64,000 bases of DNA from Symsagittifera roscoffensis (taxonomy: Eukaryota; Xenacoelomorpha; Acoela; Convolutidae). The stretch spans positions 34,181,090 through 34,245,089 of the forward strand of contig NC_087069.1 in NCBI RefSeq assembly GCF_963678635.1, read 5' to 3'. This document shows positions 41,458 to 51,978 of this stretch, piece after piece. The position numbers and the translations under genes are program-made. The notes beneath the pieces are model-generated. The model made no database searches. It was given only the letters and a program-made list of their open reading frames with translations, and was not told the DNA's origin. Position 1 is the stretch's first letter; each line of letters starts with the position of its first letter.

Positions 41458-44063
41458 AATTATTAATTTTTCTCCAACTCCTTTTTCTAGTAATCTCAAA
41501 TCAAAACATAAACCCTTCTCCCCGCACAGGACCCCAAGATTTATTAGTAACACATTACGATTGTGAAGAAAACGAACAAAAAACACTACACAAGTATGCA
41601 ATAAATCAAGTATCACAATGCGAAACAGAACCCCAAGCCATAGAAACTACAAATGTAATAGCAACACTTTATTCAAAAGCCCGGGCAACTACAGTTATAG
41701 GATATAAATTCACAGCAACATTTTCTGAAAAGAAAGTACATTGTTCACAAGTCTCAAACGGAAATAAAAACCGACTTGACCATGAATCATTCTACCAGAG
41801 TAATATAGAACGACTTTTACATCTCAATCCCGAAGATTGTAAAAACGAGTTACTCCGACTAAACATCACAAAAAATAAAAACACAGATAGAAAGTTAGTA
41901 TATTTCCAAGTTTTTTCGGATTCTGTACATCAAGCAGAACTTGAAAGATATCAAGGACATATAAAACTAGATGAAAAGTACCCATATAACGGCGCACACG
42001 GACGATTAACTTATGATATACACGATAAACACTGGATACCACACATTGGTATAAATGACCCATCAAACTGCAAAGCAGACACAAAAAACAAAGGATACCA
42101 AGAGATCATGTTTTTCGATTGGAAAATACAACTCGAAAAAATACAACTCACACGAGATTTATCAGACAACACAATGATCTATCAAGGAATTAGATTACCT
42201 TGTAAAAACGACCAAGGTTATTGCGACCCTACAACAAGAACACAAGCAACAATTGTTTGGTTCCCCGAAGACACATGTACAACATTTCAAATAGCAAAAA
42301 TACACGCTCGTATGATAAAATTTCACGAAAAATATTTTATACAATCAATACCATATGAACAAGTAAATCCATTACGAAAAATAAGTTCTAATTTTAGAAA
42401 CATTCATAATATAGCAAATAAATTAACACGTTTTCAAATATATCAAGAAACAGAACTTGCATATAAATACAGAAACCCACTTCACAAAACACAATACTCT
42501 GAAATATTAGTTGAATACGAAAATGGATTCGACATGACCACTGGAAAAATAAAAGTCGACCCATACGCCACAAGTCATCCCCTAAATGAAGGAACATCAT
42601 ATATACCAGTTAATTTTCAAAAGAATACAGGTCAACCTGGTGGACATTTAAAGCCCCAAGACGATCAAAGCACACGTTTACAAGAACTATCACTAATGAA
42701 TAGTACATATTTCGGTAATATCCACTATGATATTCACTTAGATATGAAACTAGACTACACGATTAGCCGAATTTTTCAAGAAATGTCACTCTCCGAATTA
42801 GAAACACTACACCAACTATGCGAATTAGAAAGAACACAAATATTACAATCACTTGCACTAGCAGTATTAAAAATACCCTACGCAGGATATTTACTATCAG
42901 GAAATAGATCAAATTTTTTAGACTATGAAGGAAACATCTTATGGTTTTATACTTGTACTAAAAAAGTATCACCACTATACGTTTTTGAAGATAAACGATG
43001 CTATAAAAGAATCCCTATCTTTTATAAGAATAAAGTACATTTCGTTGACACACTTTCACGAAGAACCTATTTCTGGGATACCGCAGTCCCATGTGGATCA
43101 GAAAGTAGCCACAACGTAGTACAACTAAACCCTGATGAAGATAAATATTACCTTCTCACCCCATATCCCACATTAATGCAATCACTCAAAAAATTTTCAC
43201 CAGAAAGCATTCGCGCTATCGCTCGAAACCCAAATATAGACTTACAATCAATAGGAATATACTCAAAATCAGATATTCAACATCACATTAGAACACAACA
43301 ATTCCAAGAATTATTAACACAAATGGACACAATACAAAGACAATCAATTGACCAAAACTTACGCAAACTTGCAGAAACCGCAGGATTTGCAGACATCTAT
43401 ACGCAAGACTATAGCGGATATTTTAAAGACATTAAAGATTATATATATCTAAACGGTGAAAAATACCGTCCCCAAGATATATCACCTATCAATATTTTTA
43501 GCTTTGTTACACTCAAGAATGAAATTCTTGATTTTCTAGGATGGCCCTACTACATCTTAGAAAAACTGACTATTTTATACGCAATGTTTAACTTTATTGG
43601 ATTTCTTTTTTCACTTTTAAAAGGAATCTACAACACATGTGCTATACACACACAAGTAAACAGACAAGAAAGCGTAGCACGCATACTATTTGCAGGATTT
43701 TTTGGAATCTTTTCTACATCTATAAACAAAATTCTTTTAGATGCACAAATAAAAGAATACAACACAAAAATAGCAACAAGACAGAACACATACGACGAAG
43801 AACATAACAATGTAGACACAACACCAACAGCACCACAGTTACCACCCCTACCACATAACCATCCATTATCCCTAGTCCCACGTAATTTTCGAAATTTAGC
43901 CATAACACATAATCAAAATTTTCGACCAACCATATCACAAAGTCCCATCCAACATATAATGCCACACCACTCACAAGATGAAAATACTTATGAACAAATT
44001 ATAGAACAACCCCATACCACCGCTTTTCAGTCTCAAAATAATAATTTTTTTAGCCCACGATGA
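41445..44063 (+). CDS. Env-like membrane glycoprotein of element 2, 872 aa
   Basis: Same length as in element 1 and fully open, with signal peptide, Cys-rich ectodomain, membrane segment at about residues 700-735 and polar tail. Changes relative to element 1 are concentrated in the N-terminal half and the cytoplasmic tail; the block from about residue 430 to 700 is almost unchanged. The start lies in the overlap with ORF D and the stop overlaps ORF E (ATGA). Role by position: virion envelope protein. Confidence 0.88.
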   Translation: MYILKLLIFLQLLFLVISNQNINPSPRTGPQDLLVTHYDCEENEQKTLHKYAINQVSQCETEPQAIETTNVIATLYSKARATTVIGYKFTATFSEKKVHCSQVSNGNKNRLDHESFYQSNIERLLHLNPEDCKNELLRLNITKNKNTDRKLVYFQVFSDSVHQAELERYQGHIKLDEKYPYNGAHGRLTYDIHDKHWIPHIGINDPSNCKADTKNKGYQEIMFFDWKIQLEKIQLTRDLSDNTMIYQGIRLPCKNDQGYCDPTTRTQATIVWFPEDTCTTFQIAKIHARMIKFHEKYFIQSIPYEQVNPLRKISSNFRNIHNIANKLTRFQIYQETELAYKYRNPLHKTQYSEILVEYENGFDMTTGKIKVDPYATSHPLNEGTSYIPVNFQKNTGQPGGHLKPQDDQSTRLQELSLMNSTYFGNIHYDIHLDMKLDYTISRIFQEMSLSELETLHQLCELERTQILQSLALAVLKIPYAGYLLSGNRSNFLDYEGNILWFYTCTKKVSPLYVFEDKRCYKRIPIFYKNKVHFVDTLSRRTYFWDTAVPCGSESSHNVVQLNPDEDKYYLLTPYPTLMQSLKKFSPESIRAIARNPNIDLQSIGIYSKSDIQHHIRTQQFQELLTQMDTIQRQSIDQNLRKLAETAGFADIYTQDYSGYFKDIKDYIYLNGEKYRPQDISPINIFSFVTLKNEILDFLGWPYYILEKLTILYAMFNFIGFLFSLLKGIYNTCAIHTQVNRQESVARILFAGFFGIFSTSINKILLDAQIKEYNTKIATRQNTYDEEHNNVDTTPTAPQLPPLPHNHPLSLVPRNFRNLAITHNQNFRPTISQSPIQHIMPHHSQDENTYEQIIEQPHTTAFQSQNNNFFSPR

Positions 44064-45874
44064 GCCGACAACTTGGATCCCTACACCGTTCAAATTCCCA
44101 CCCAACCAACCTCACTACTCCCATTACAATAATACCACTTTTTGCTTTCCCGCCACCCGATTTTCCAACCAATAATGTAACATCAGGCATGAATTCCGAT
44201 ACTAATTCACACATCTCAGTTTTATACTCCACATCACAACTCAATAACCCGAATATTGAAACCCCCGATGAATTTGCCGACTCTGAACCATCTCCATCCA
44301 ATAATTTTCCCACCAACCCCTCAATTTTTTCCCAACCCCCTTTTCAATCCATATTACCAAATAACCCTGACCCAACCAATTCTACACCCTCTTATGCTTC
44401 CCAAGTCACTCCAACCTACTCCTCACTTCACTCAGACCAATCATCTCATTATTCTCCAGATACCCCCCGAATCTCCCCAGAACTAGATAATTTCATTACC
44501 CTACAACAACAACCCTATCACCTTGACATCCCAACCATAAACCAAATCTCATCCACAATAGATTCATCCAACCCTCCTACCCCTACAGCCTCTTCAATTT
44601 ATACTGAATCATTAGCACCATCATCCACATCTAATGAATCTTCACTCAGCACTAATAGAGCTTACCGCACTTTTAAAAGAAAGTTCCCCAACCATCCTTT
44701 CCCAGCGAAACCAGGAACAGCCCGTGAATATATCAACCATCCAAAACACACTAACACAAAAGAATTTTTAGCTATCACCTTACCCTCATTTCCACAATAC
44801 ACCTGAAACACCCCTCACGACACTAACGAGACACGTAACTTTGTAGACGAACACGTTTTAATGCCTACCCTTCCTTGGACCTCATATTATCTTTTTACTA
44901 ATCCCCTTTGCTTACCCTTATCTAACACTCACATCGATATAGAACGAAATAAAAACATGATATATCGACTCACCACACCACTAACATCTAAACAATTTAC
45001 CTACATTGGATATAAAAAATCACTAAAAAAAACACACACTGCACCCCGAGCTAATGAATATACACTAGAATATTACGATCATAACATCATCAGAGCTAAC
45101 CAAGATCAATTCTTAGACGACGATCGCTTCGCTAACCCACAAATCACCGAGAAATTTTTCATTAAAACACCATATGTATTTACACTAAATATCTTCGATC
45201 GCAAGTTTGACCACATTATTTCAGAAGCACTAACAGACACACAAGCCTACGAAAGTTTTAAAGAACGCTTCTAAATATTTTCACTAACCTTTCATTTCCT
45301 TGCACCACATGAAAGAGATTTGCACTGCTCACACGATATTATGTTGCGCACTAAACAAACACACACATATACTTATTATCGTTTTATCCAAAATCACTTC
45401 GACCTACACACTCCCTCCAGACAACCACACCATCGTTTTCAATTCATCAATTCCAAATACACCTCACCATTCTTTCTTAACTTCACATATTGCATTAAAG
45501 ATACTAACCTTCATGGTATTCTTCGAAATTATGATCCCATAACCCAAATGTATATTTTTTGTCCAATCACCAAGACCTTCAATGCAGAAGAATCCCGACC
45601 CTTCCTTATCCCACACGAGTTTGTACAACCTATAGAAATCCCCATTTTAGAATTCATCCATAACACTAAATTCAATCACAAATTATATAATCTAATCCAA
45701 AACACACCTTATGAATTTGCAGTTGGCACTGAAGAACTAACCACCATTAAAGCACTTCAATTGCTTTGGCCACTACTTCAAACTAAAAATATCATTCGCA
45801 TTTTAGCTAAATTACTAACAACTTCAGATCTCATCCACGACATCTTCCCCCACGGTTTCTTCCCCGACGACTAA
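44060..45874 (+). pseudogene. ORF E of element 2, two nonsense codons
   Basis: Colinear with the 581-aa ORF E of element 1. TGA at 44804-44806 (about codon 249, TTA in element 1) and TAA at 45272-45274 (CAA in element 1) interrupt one continuous frame. The C-terminal end here appears to be the original one: it closes with TAA at 45872-45874, three bases before the intron donor. Orphan protein. Confidence 0.85.
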
Positions 45875-45877
45875 CAG

Positions 45878-45953
45878 GTAAGTATGAATTATACATATTA
45901 CTAACTAATTAAAATATTAGAAACTCACCATTCTTTATCCATGTTTTCTTTAG
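45878..45953 (+). other. Intron-like segment of element 2
   Basis: ACAG|GTAAGTATG donor, TACTAAC branch point, TTTTCTTTAG acceptor, 76 nt. Same structure as 10191-10268 in element 1. Confidence 0.7.
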
Positions 45954-46079
45954 AATTTTAGCCTTCACCCAACGATCATCTGAAAAATTCACAAAAGAAA
46001 ATAAAAATTGAAAACTTCTTCAAACTGTTTAAAACTCTATTAATTTTTTTACACCAAATAATTAAATAAATATAATACC

Positions 46080-46230
46080 AATGCAGTAATTTAATTTATA
46101 AATTTTTCCCCCACAAGCAGTAAATCTAAAAATTATGAAAATTTGTAACTTAATTTTCCCCAACAACTAGCAGTAAAATTAAAAATTCTATGTAGTAAAT
46201 TAATAAGAAGCAAATGCAGTACTAACCTTT
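46080..46230 (+). repeat. Spaced GCAGTA(A) motifs
   Basis: GCAGTAA or near variants recur about five times. Counterpart of 9924-10060 in element 1. Confidence 0.55.
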
Positions 46231-46727
46231 TGATATTTTCATTCACTCGCACAAGAATTCTATCCAAACTCGCACAGCTCGCCCACGAAGAATTGTTTAA
46301 ATAATGAATTTCAGTTTCAAGCTTTCACAACTCAACAACTCTAACACACGATAACAAGTTTCAAACTTTCCTTTAACCCGGTTGGAAAGGAATTATATAC
46401 TAAACAAAACTAACCAATGCAGCTTACTAAACACCACAACACATAGCATAACAGCATGACTAAGAAAAGGAAACCAACGGTACCCAAACCGGATTAACCC
46501 AGTTTAAAACTGGATAATTTATTCTTTTGAAGACTATTATAAAGTCTAAGAAAGAAATAATAAAACACAAAAAAGTCGAAAGACAAACCCATACCACAAA
46601 CAATTTGATTTTTGAAAAAAGGACATAACCAACAAAACATAAGAAAAACCACAACAAACCCAACATAAAACGTTGTCACATAACAGGACCTCTCACAAAA
46701 ACCGCATGCAATCATACTCCCACTCCT

Positions 46728-46784
46728 GGCCTAACCCACCAGGAAGGACGTCCTGAGCATGCTCTATAGCCGGCCTAACCCACC
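46728..46784 (+). promoter_or_regulatory. Conserved palindrome and direct-repeat module
   Basis: GGCCTAACCCACC at 46728-46740 and 46772-46784 flank AGGACGTCCT (46745-46754) and GAGCATGCTC (46755-46764). Same order as in elements 1 and 3. Confidence 0.75.
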
Positions 46785-46825
46785 GCGCTACATCCACGCT
46801 TTGTGACCACACTCCTATTTTTAAT

Positions 46826-46853
46826 AAGAGCTACTCAAGGGTGAGTAACTCTT
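46826..46853 (+). promoter_or_regulatory. Conserved hairpin
   Basis: AAGAGCTACTCA, loop AGGG, TGAGTAACTCTT: 11 pairs and one mismatch. Counterpart of 9290-9317. Confidence 0.6.
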
Positions 46854-47454
46854 CAAAATAACTGAACTAAAACAAAAAAGCTTTTGTGAAAACAACTAAC
46901 TAAAATCATAATTAAAAAATATTAAACTAATAAAAGTTTTATAAAATGTAAATTACATTATGCAATACATAGATCAGAATACAACACCAAGGACGAACAT
47001 CCAAAGACAAAACGACCCCACTACACTCGAGAAAGAATGGCCAACTACAATCAATATGCCGCTCACAATCGCAACTCAAAGGATTTAGAGTACGACTTGA
47101 CTTCGCAGAAAAGGACTTCATTGAACTAGACCAATGACCACCTCGATGTTCAAGTATACGTACAGATCCGAGTAACCAGGCATCCCCTCCACGCACAATC
47201 TCCACGCCATTCCTAGACAAGATCAAAACACAAAGAAGTTCTCATCAATGAAACAGAAAAACCTGACATAGCCAACCATTCTGAAATCAGATTTGAGTTT
47301 GTTGCAAAGACCCAGTCGTTGTCTTGAGAAGACACAACGATTGAATCTGGGACTTCTCTAATAAGAAAACCCAGAAGAAATAAGATGTTCGCCAAATACC
47401 AACGTCCATCATCCATCCTTTGAATTGCAGAAAGACTATTCTAAAAAACTCTGT

Positions 47455-47468
47455 AAAACCCGGATGGG
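47455..47468 (+). promoter_or_regulatory. Polypurine-tract position of element 2
   Basis: AAAACCCGGATGGG immediately precedes the 3' LTR, identical to element 1. Confidence 0.6.
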
Positions 47469-47878
47469 TGGAACCTGATCTAAACTACATTTTATGATTG
47501 GATAAATTAGATATTTTACCAATGTAAAGTATTTAATATTAACCAATCATGATCCATCTGACTAACAATCCACTTATTTGTAAGTGCTGAAATTACTTGT
47601 AATTTCAGCACCAGAGAGATTTGAATTTAACTTAGAAATTAGTTGACTCTCCAAGAAGACTTCAGCAACCGCAATAAACCAGTATACCCTAGATCTATTG
47701 AGCCTAGCAGAGACTAGTTAAACAACCTGAGACTAGATAGTATAAGAGTAAGATTAGGATTGGTATTAGACTAAGAAGTTGCACGAATCTATCCGGCCGA
47801 AAATAAGATAGCGTGACGAGCAGACGGTGTACCCTATCCGAAATTACTCTATGAGTTATACCCATCGGTCCTAACTCA
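47469..47878 (+). repeat. 3' LTR of element 2
   Basis: 410 bp, about one difference from 28951-29360, followed by TTCG (47879-47882). Confidence 0.97.
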
Positions 47879-47882
47879 TTCG

Positions 47883-49395
47883 CAACCAAATATTTCTCGT
47901 AGCTACTTTGGCAATTCAACCTCATCCAAGACTCTGCCTGACCAATTTTTTTTTCCACAGTAGATTTCGCATCTTTCAGTTTTTTTCTGACTTGTTTCAG
48001 TGTCTGCTTCGTGTTTATGGTTGCTCATAATACCCCTATTCTTCTGGCAAAGATAGAATATACTTGAAGGCCACCGTTTTTTTATCTATCTCTCTTTTCA
48101 CTACCTCTCTCATCTTGGCTTGGTTCCCGATGCTTTCTTTTCATCAGATCTCTCCTGGTTTATCTCCGTTCTTAGATATTTCAGTTGAACACTCGCACTG
48201 CTTGGTTCGTGAAAAAAACCGTGGTCAGAATCAGTAGATGTTTGACTTTTGACAATATTTTAAACAAATTTATAGGGGTTTATAAATTGGCAGTTTGACC
48301 AGATTGGGATGATTTACCCACAATAACTTGCGTTTCATAGCGCCAATTCATTCATCGCAGCTAGTTTTATTGTATCATGTTAAGGGGTAGACAGGTTGTC
48401 GACAACTTCTAACAGAGGTCATTTAGGGCTCGCGATACTGATTATGAGGATGCGTTTTCAGTAATTGATTTCAGTTAAAATCGATAGCTTTATCATCGTT
48501 CAGTTTTTTGCTGATCCAAATTTTCAGCTTGATTTTTTTTCGTGTTTTTCTGTGCTGGCATTAAATCGAAGTGGAGAACTAATGTCATTACTATGAGCAA
48601 ATGCTGATTTTAAAATTAATTTAAAAAGAAATCAAATCTTATTAAAATCCCTTTCTATGGTAGCTAACAAAGAATTTCCAACCCACTAAAGAACTAAGAT
48701 CCAACTGCTGAGCATATCTAAGTTTTGTTCCTTTTAACGATTTTTACCATTAGGTAATATAGGGGAAATATGAACCACTATTCCTGTCAAAAAATAAGAA
48801 AGCGTAAACATTTTTTTGGACACAAAACACAAAAAGAAAGACCTCTTTCTAGAAAAACTTATCTAGAAAATTCAAATACAGCATTTCGAACAAAAGGTCT
48901 TTAAGTAGGCATAATTCAGCTAATGTTAGCCTGCTTGTTTGCTTTATTCGCTCGGATTATGAGGAAAAATCAAAAATTTCAACCCGGTTTTTCTCGACAC
49001 TAGAAAAAAATTGGAAATTTTTCAATGTGGTCGGTTTGAATCACGACTGAATGGGCTTTAATATAATATAACACTCAACTCAGTCCGATGATTATTTGAG
49101 GCACCTGATTTTTCGTGGAAAAAAACTAAAACACACCCGAATGCAAATTTCCTCCCCCTTTTCAATGGTCGAACAATAATCGCGGCTTCTGCTATTTGCA
49201 GAGAGAGAAGCTATTGTAGGTTATCCTTTGTTGTTCTTGATTCTAGCCTCACACATTTCTTATAAGTCATTGTGTTTTTTTAGTTTTCAACTGACACGGA
49301 AGCTAAAAATTTAAAATAGAGCCCTTATATCAGGAGCGGAAAGTTGTTTTCAAAAGAGTCTAGCTCTTTTCGTAGAACCACTGTTGCATGCCTGA
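47883..49395. other. Host DNA, no gene recognised
   Basis: The first bases (gcaaccaaatatttctcgta) continue the host repeat split by element 2. The rest is AT-rich with no ORF or repeat that I can support. Its right part is downstream of, and may include the 3' UTR of, the saposin-granulin gene on the minus strand. Confidence 0.5.
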
Positions 49396-51978
49396 TTAAA
49401 ATCTGCTGGCAACTATTTTTAATTTTTTCTTACTACGTTCTCTGAAAATATCCTGACCGTTATATTTCTCCTCCACTTTTGGCTCAGGTTTGCTATTTTT
49501 TCGCTCTCCCGACTGCATACAGTATCCGCCGTCCGAACTGCACGAGTAGCCATGGGGACAGCAGTGCAATTTGTCACTACAGCAAACTGCATCAGAGAGG
49601 GGACAACATGCTTCAGGCGAGCAGAGAGTTCCGACACATGCTGAAAACAGAACAAAACTCTAATATCATCTCAGTAATGAGCTTTTAGATTATTCCACAT
49701 AACCTCTAGAAATAATTTTCTTTTTCTGAGCTCAGTTTTATTTTTATTCTCTGCGACGGGTGTTAGTATTGCAAATTAGCTGACCTGTTTGGGTTCCGTT
49801 GAGTTTGGATGAGTCATCTGGGCAGAGTTTGACTTCTGTACACACAGTCTGGGGGTCCAGATCCTGCTCCAATGCTTCAATTAACAGCTGAAACATCGCC
49901 CGTTTAGCGGAATGTTTTAAATAAATTTTTAATAACTTAAATAAAAACTTTTTTCATATAACATGACAAAGTTTCACGAAACTGCCCAAAGAACTTATTT
50001 GAAGAATCTGATTTGCTGCCGAATGATGTTGTGATTTGGTTGGCTGTGTTAGTTGTCATGTAATGTTTATTGTCTCGAAAATTTAAAGACATTTGCCAAA
50101 AAAGTAAAACTGAACAAAATCGTAGTTCTCGATTTTTTGAAGCGAATGAAAACATAACTATCTTGTTTACAAAACAAAAAATCGACTTAAAATTCCCAAC
50201 ATAACAATATTTAAAAAAATATTTGAGAAAAATAAAAAATGGGAGATATGTTTTAACAGGTGCTAATTTAAAGTTTAATAGCTGGATCGCTTTTTGTTAT
50301 ACTTCGCACAGATTTTATAGTTTATTTCAAAAGCCATTTTTGTTTGCAAAAGAAGAGCAAAATTTCAGTTTTGAATAACATTTCATCTGGCAAAATACTG
50401 TATTTACAAAAACTATCTTAGCAGCATGTATAAATGATTGAAAGTGAAATGACTATATGATGCATTATAGTTCTCAATTTTAATACATGCACTATAATTA
50501 AAAATACCATTATATTTGTAAAATTTCACTTGAATTTCAATTTTATTATACTTTGAAAGTAACTTAGCAGACTGAAGCATAAATTTTGGTGTATTTTTAT
50601 GCAATTTTGTTAAAAATTAATTAAGTAATTTTTGCTGAACTTTGATCAAATTAGTGGAGCTAAAATTTTTATCAAAAAATGTTCGGTTGTAACTTTGCAA
50701 AACCAGTTCCACCCAGGGGCGGATCCAGTGGAGGGGGGTGTATTTTCATTGTTTTTTGAAAATTTCTTTACGAGGTCAAAATGTGCACTGGATAGGCGCA
50801 CAATTTTGTGTCTGTATGTTCCTGGATTCCAGAGACTAATTTTTGATCATGTTCCGAAATGTAAGTGGATTCCACCCACAAAATTTCTTTGGATTCGGCA
50901 TACAAATACATGTAACGTAATTTTTTCGGCACATTTGTTTTGTCGCGGATTCCAAAACAGGAGAATATAGCTAATAGTTCTGGATTCCACAATTAAGAGC
51001 GGGTTCCTCAAATGTTAATGGATTCTGCAAATTTATGCGGATTGCGCTTACTTTTTGCGGATTCCGCTTACAATTTGCGGATTCCACTTACAATTGTGAA
51101 TTCCAGGACAGCTTAAATTTACTAAACACATAATGTTATTTGTTTGTGGATTCCACAAACTGTTCCGGACTTCGCAAACTTTGTTGCGGATTCCACAAAT
51201 TTTGTTGCGGATTTTGCAAAATTGCATGTTTTTGGAGAAAAAATTTTAAGCAATACAGTGTTTTAGCTATTTGTTTGTGGAATCCAAAGCTGCAAAGAAG
51301 ATCAAAGAAAAGTAACAATGTTGTGGATTCCGCGTCAAATCTGATTTTGGCCTGTTCCGGAATCCACTCACAATGCACAAAATGCACAGTTTGGCCTCGT
51401 AATGTTTGTCAAGTTTTTTTTAAGTCGACCAAATTGAGTTTCCGAGAGCTCTTCCAGAACCAATTCTGAAAAACTTTGCCTGAAAAATTGAATTTTTTTG
51501 CGCGCGCTTTCAAGTTGGTCGGCCGGAAATGGATGCCAAAAAACAACATCAAAAGGCGACCCTTTGTTTGGCGGAGGGGGTCGTAGAAGTCTTGTAAAAA
51601 AACCTTTGATTCAGTCTTATCGTTATAGGTTGGTCTTATAAAAAGTCGTCCTCAGTACGAGTAGCAGCTTTGCGAACAGTTCCGTAAGGTCCAAGCTTTC
51701 GCACTCAAATTTTTGGCAAGAATCAAGCATAGTTTGACAAAAAGTTGAAATATCGAAAATGAAGTGAAGTCTAACCGGCAAGTATCCATTCACCAGTTCA
51801 AGGCATTCATCTACATAATCAGATGGCAATTTATTACACATCTCCTTCGCTGCATCTTCAATCTCATCTGTAGTACCTCCTTCGCCCAAATATTCTTTCG
51901 CCCAACCCACCAGTTGTTCACAAACCACGCACTCGGATATCTTCGGCAAGGTTGCATAAGATGTCAGTTCAGTTTTTC
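49396..51978 (-). CDS. Saposin-B plus granulin gene, copy 1
   Basis: Three exons on the minus strand join in frame: 51776-51978, 49785-49887 and 49396-49640 (TAA at 49396-49398). The first two encode one saposin-B domain with six cysteines (CVVCEQLVGWAKEYLGE, later DECLELVNGYLP, then TVCTEVKLCP). The third encodes a granulin-like domain (CCSDKLHCCPHGYSC) followed by a basic tail ending KKKLKIVASRF. Junctions are phase 0 (P|L) and phase 1 (GCA split). Saposins bind and present membrane lipids; granulins are secreted or lysosomal Cys-rich modules. The granulin has 10 cysteines with three CC pairs, not the usual 12 with four. The first exon, expected to carry a signal peptide, was not found, so the N-terminus is open. 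A roughly 1.9-kb intron separates the two saposin halves. Confidence 0.85.
50714..50745. mobile_element. hAT-like MITE end
   Basis: CAGGGGCGGATCCAGTGG followed by a G-run resembles the terminal repeat of many hAT-type MITEs. No matching opposite end was found, so it is a fragment. Similar ends lie at 52168, 58293 and 58710. Confidence 0.4.
50815..51370. repeat. Irregular array of GGATTCC motifs
   Basis: About 16 occurrences of GTGGATTCCAC, GCGGATTCCGC or close variants fall in roughly 550 bp, with uneven spacing (about 20-80 bp). It lies in the long intron of saposin-granulin copy 1. No ORF is implied. Confidence 0.7.

Larger units (their letters stand above)
45954..47454 (+). other. 3' non-coding region of element 2
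   Basis: No ORF. Holds GCAGTA(A) motifs (about 46080-46230), the conserved palindrome module (46728-46784) and the 28-nt hairpin (46826-46853). Confidence 0.7.
28951..47878 (+). mobile_element. Element 2: complete 18.9-kb copy with nonsense codons
   Basis: Same family and layout as element 1, roughly 5% different in the LTR, on the opposite strand. 410-bp LTRs (28951-29360 and 47469-47878) differ at about one base, and TTCG is duplicated at 28947-28950 and 47879-47882. ORF A, ORF C, ORF D and Env are open. Gag-Pol has two in-frame stops and a 9-nt duplication, ORF B one stop, ORF E two stops. All are single-base changes relative to element 1 without frameshift. The contrast between clean LTRs and broken pol suggests the lesions predate insertion and the copy was mobilised in trans. 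Confidence 0.96.

Noticed and set aside
8248-47878. The head-to-head pair as an assembly artefact
   Set aside because: The copies differ by several percent, have different point lesions, and are flanked by different target duplications (CTAG and TTCG).
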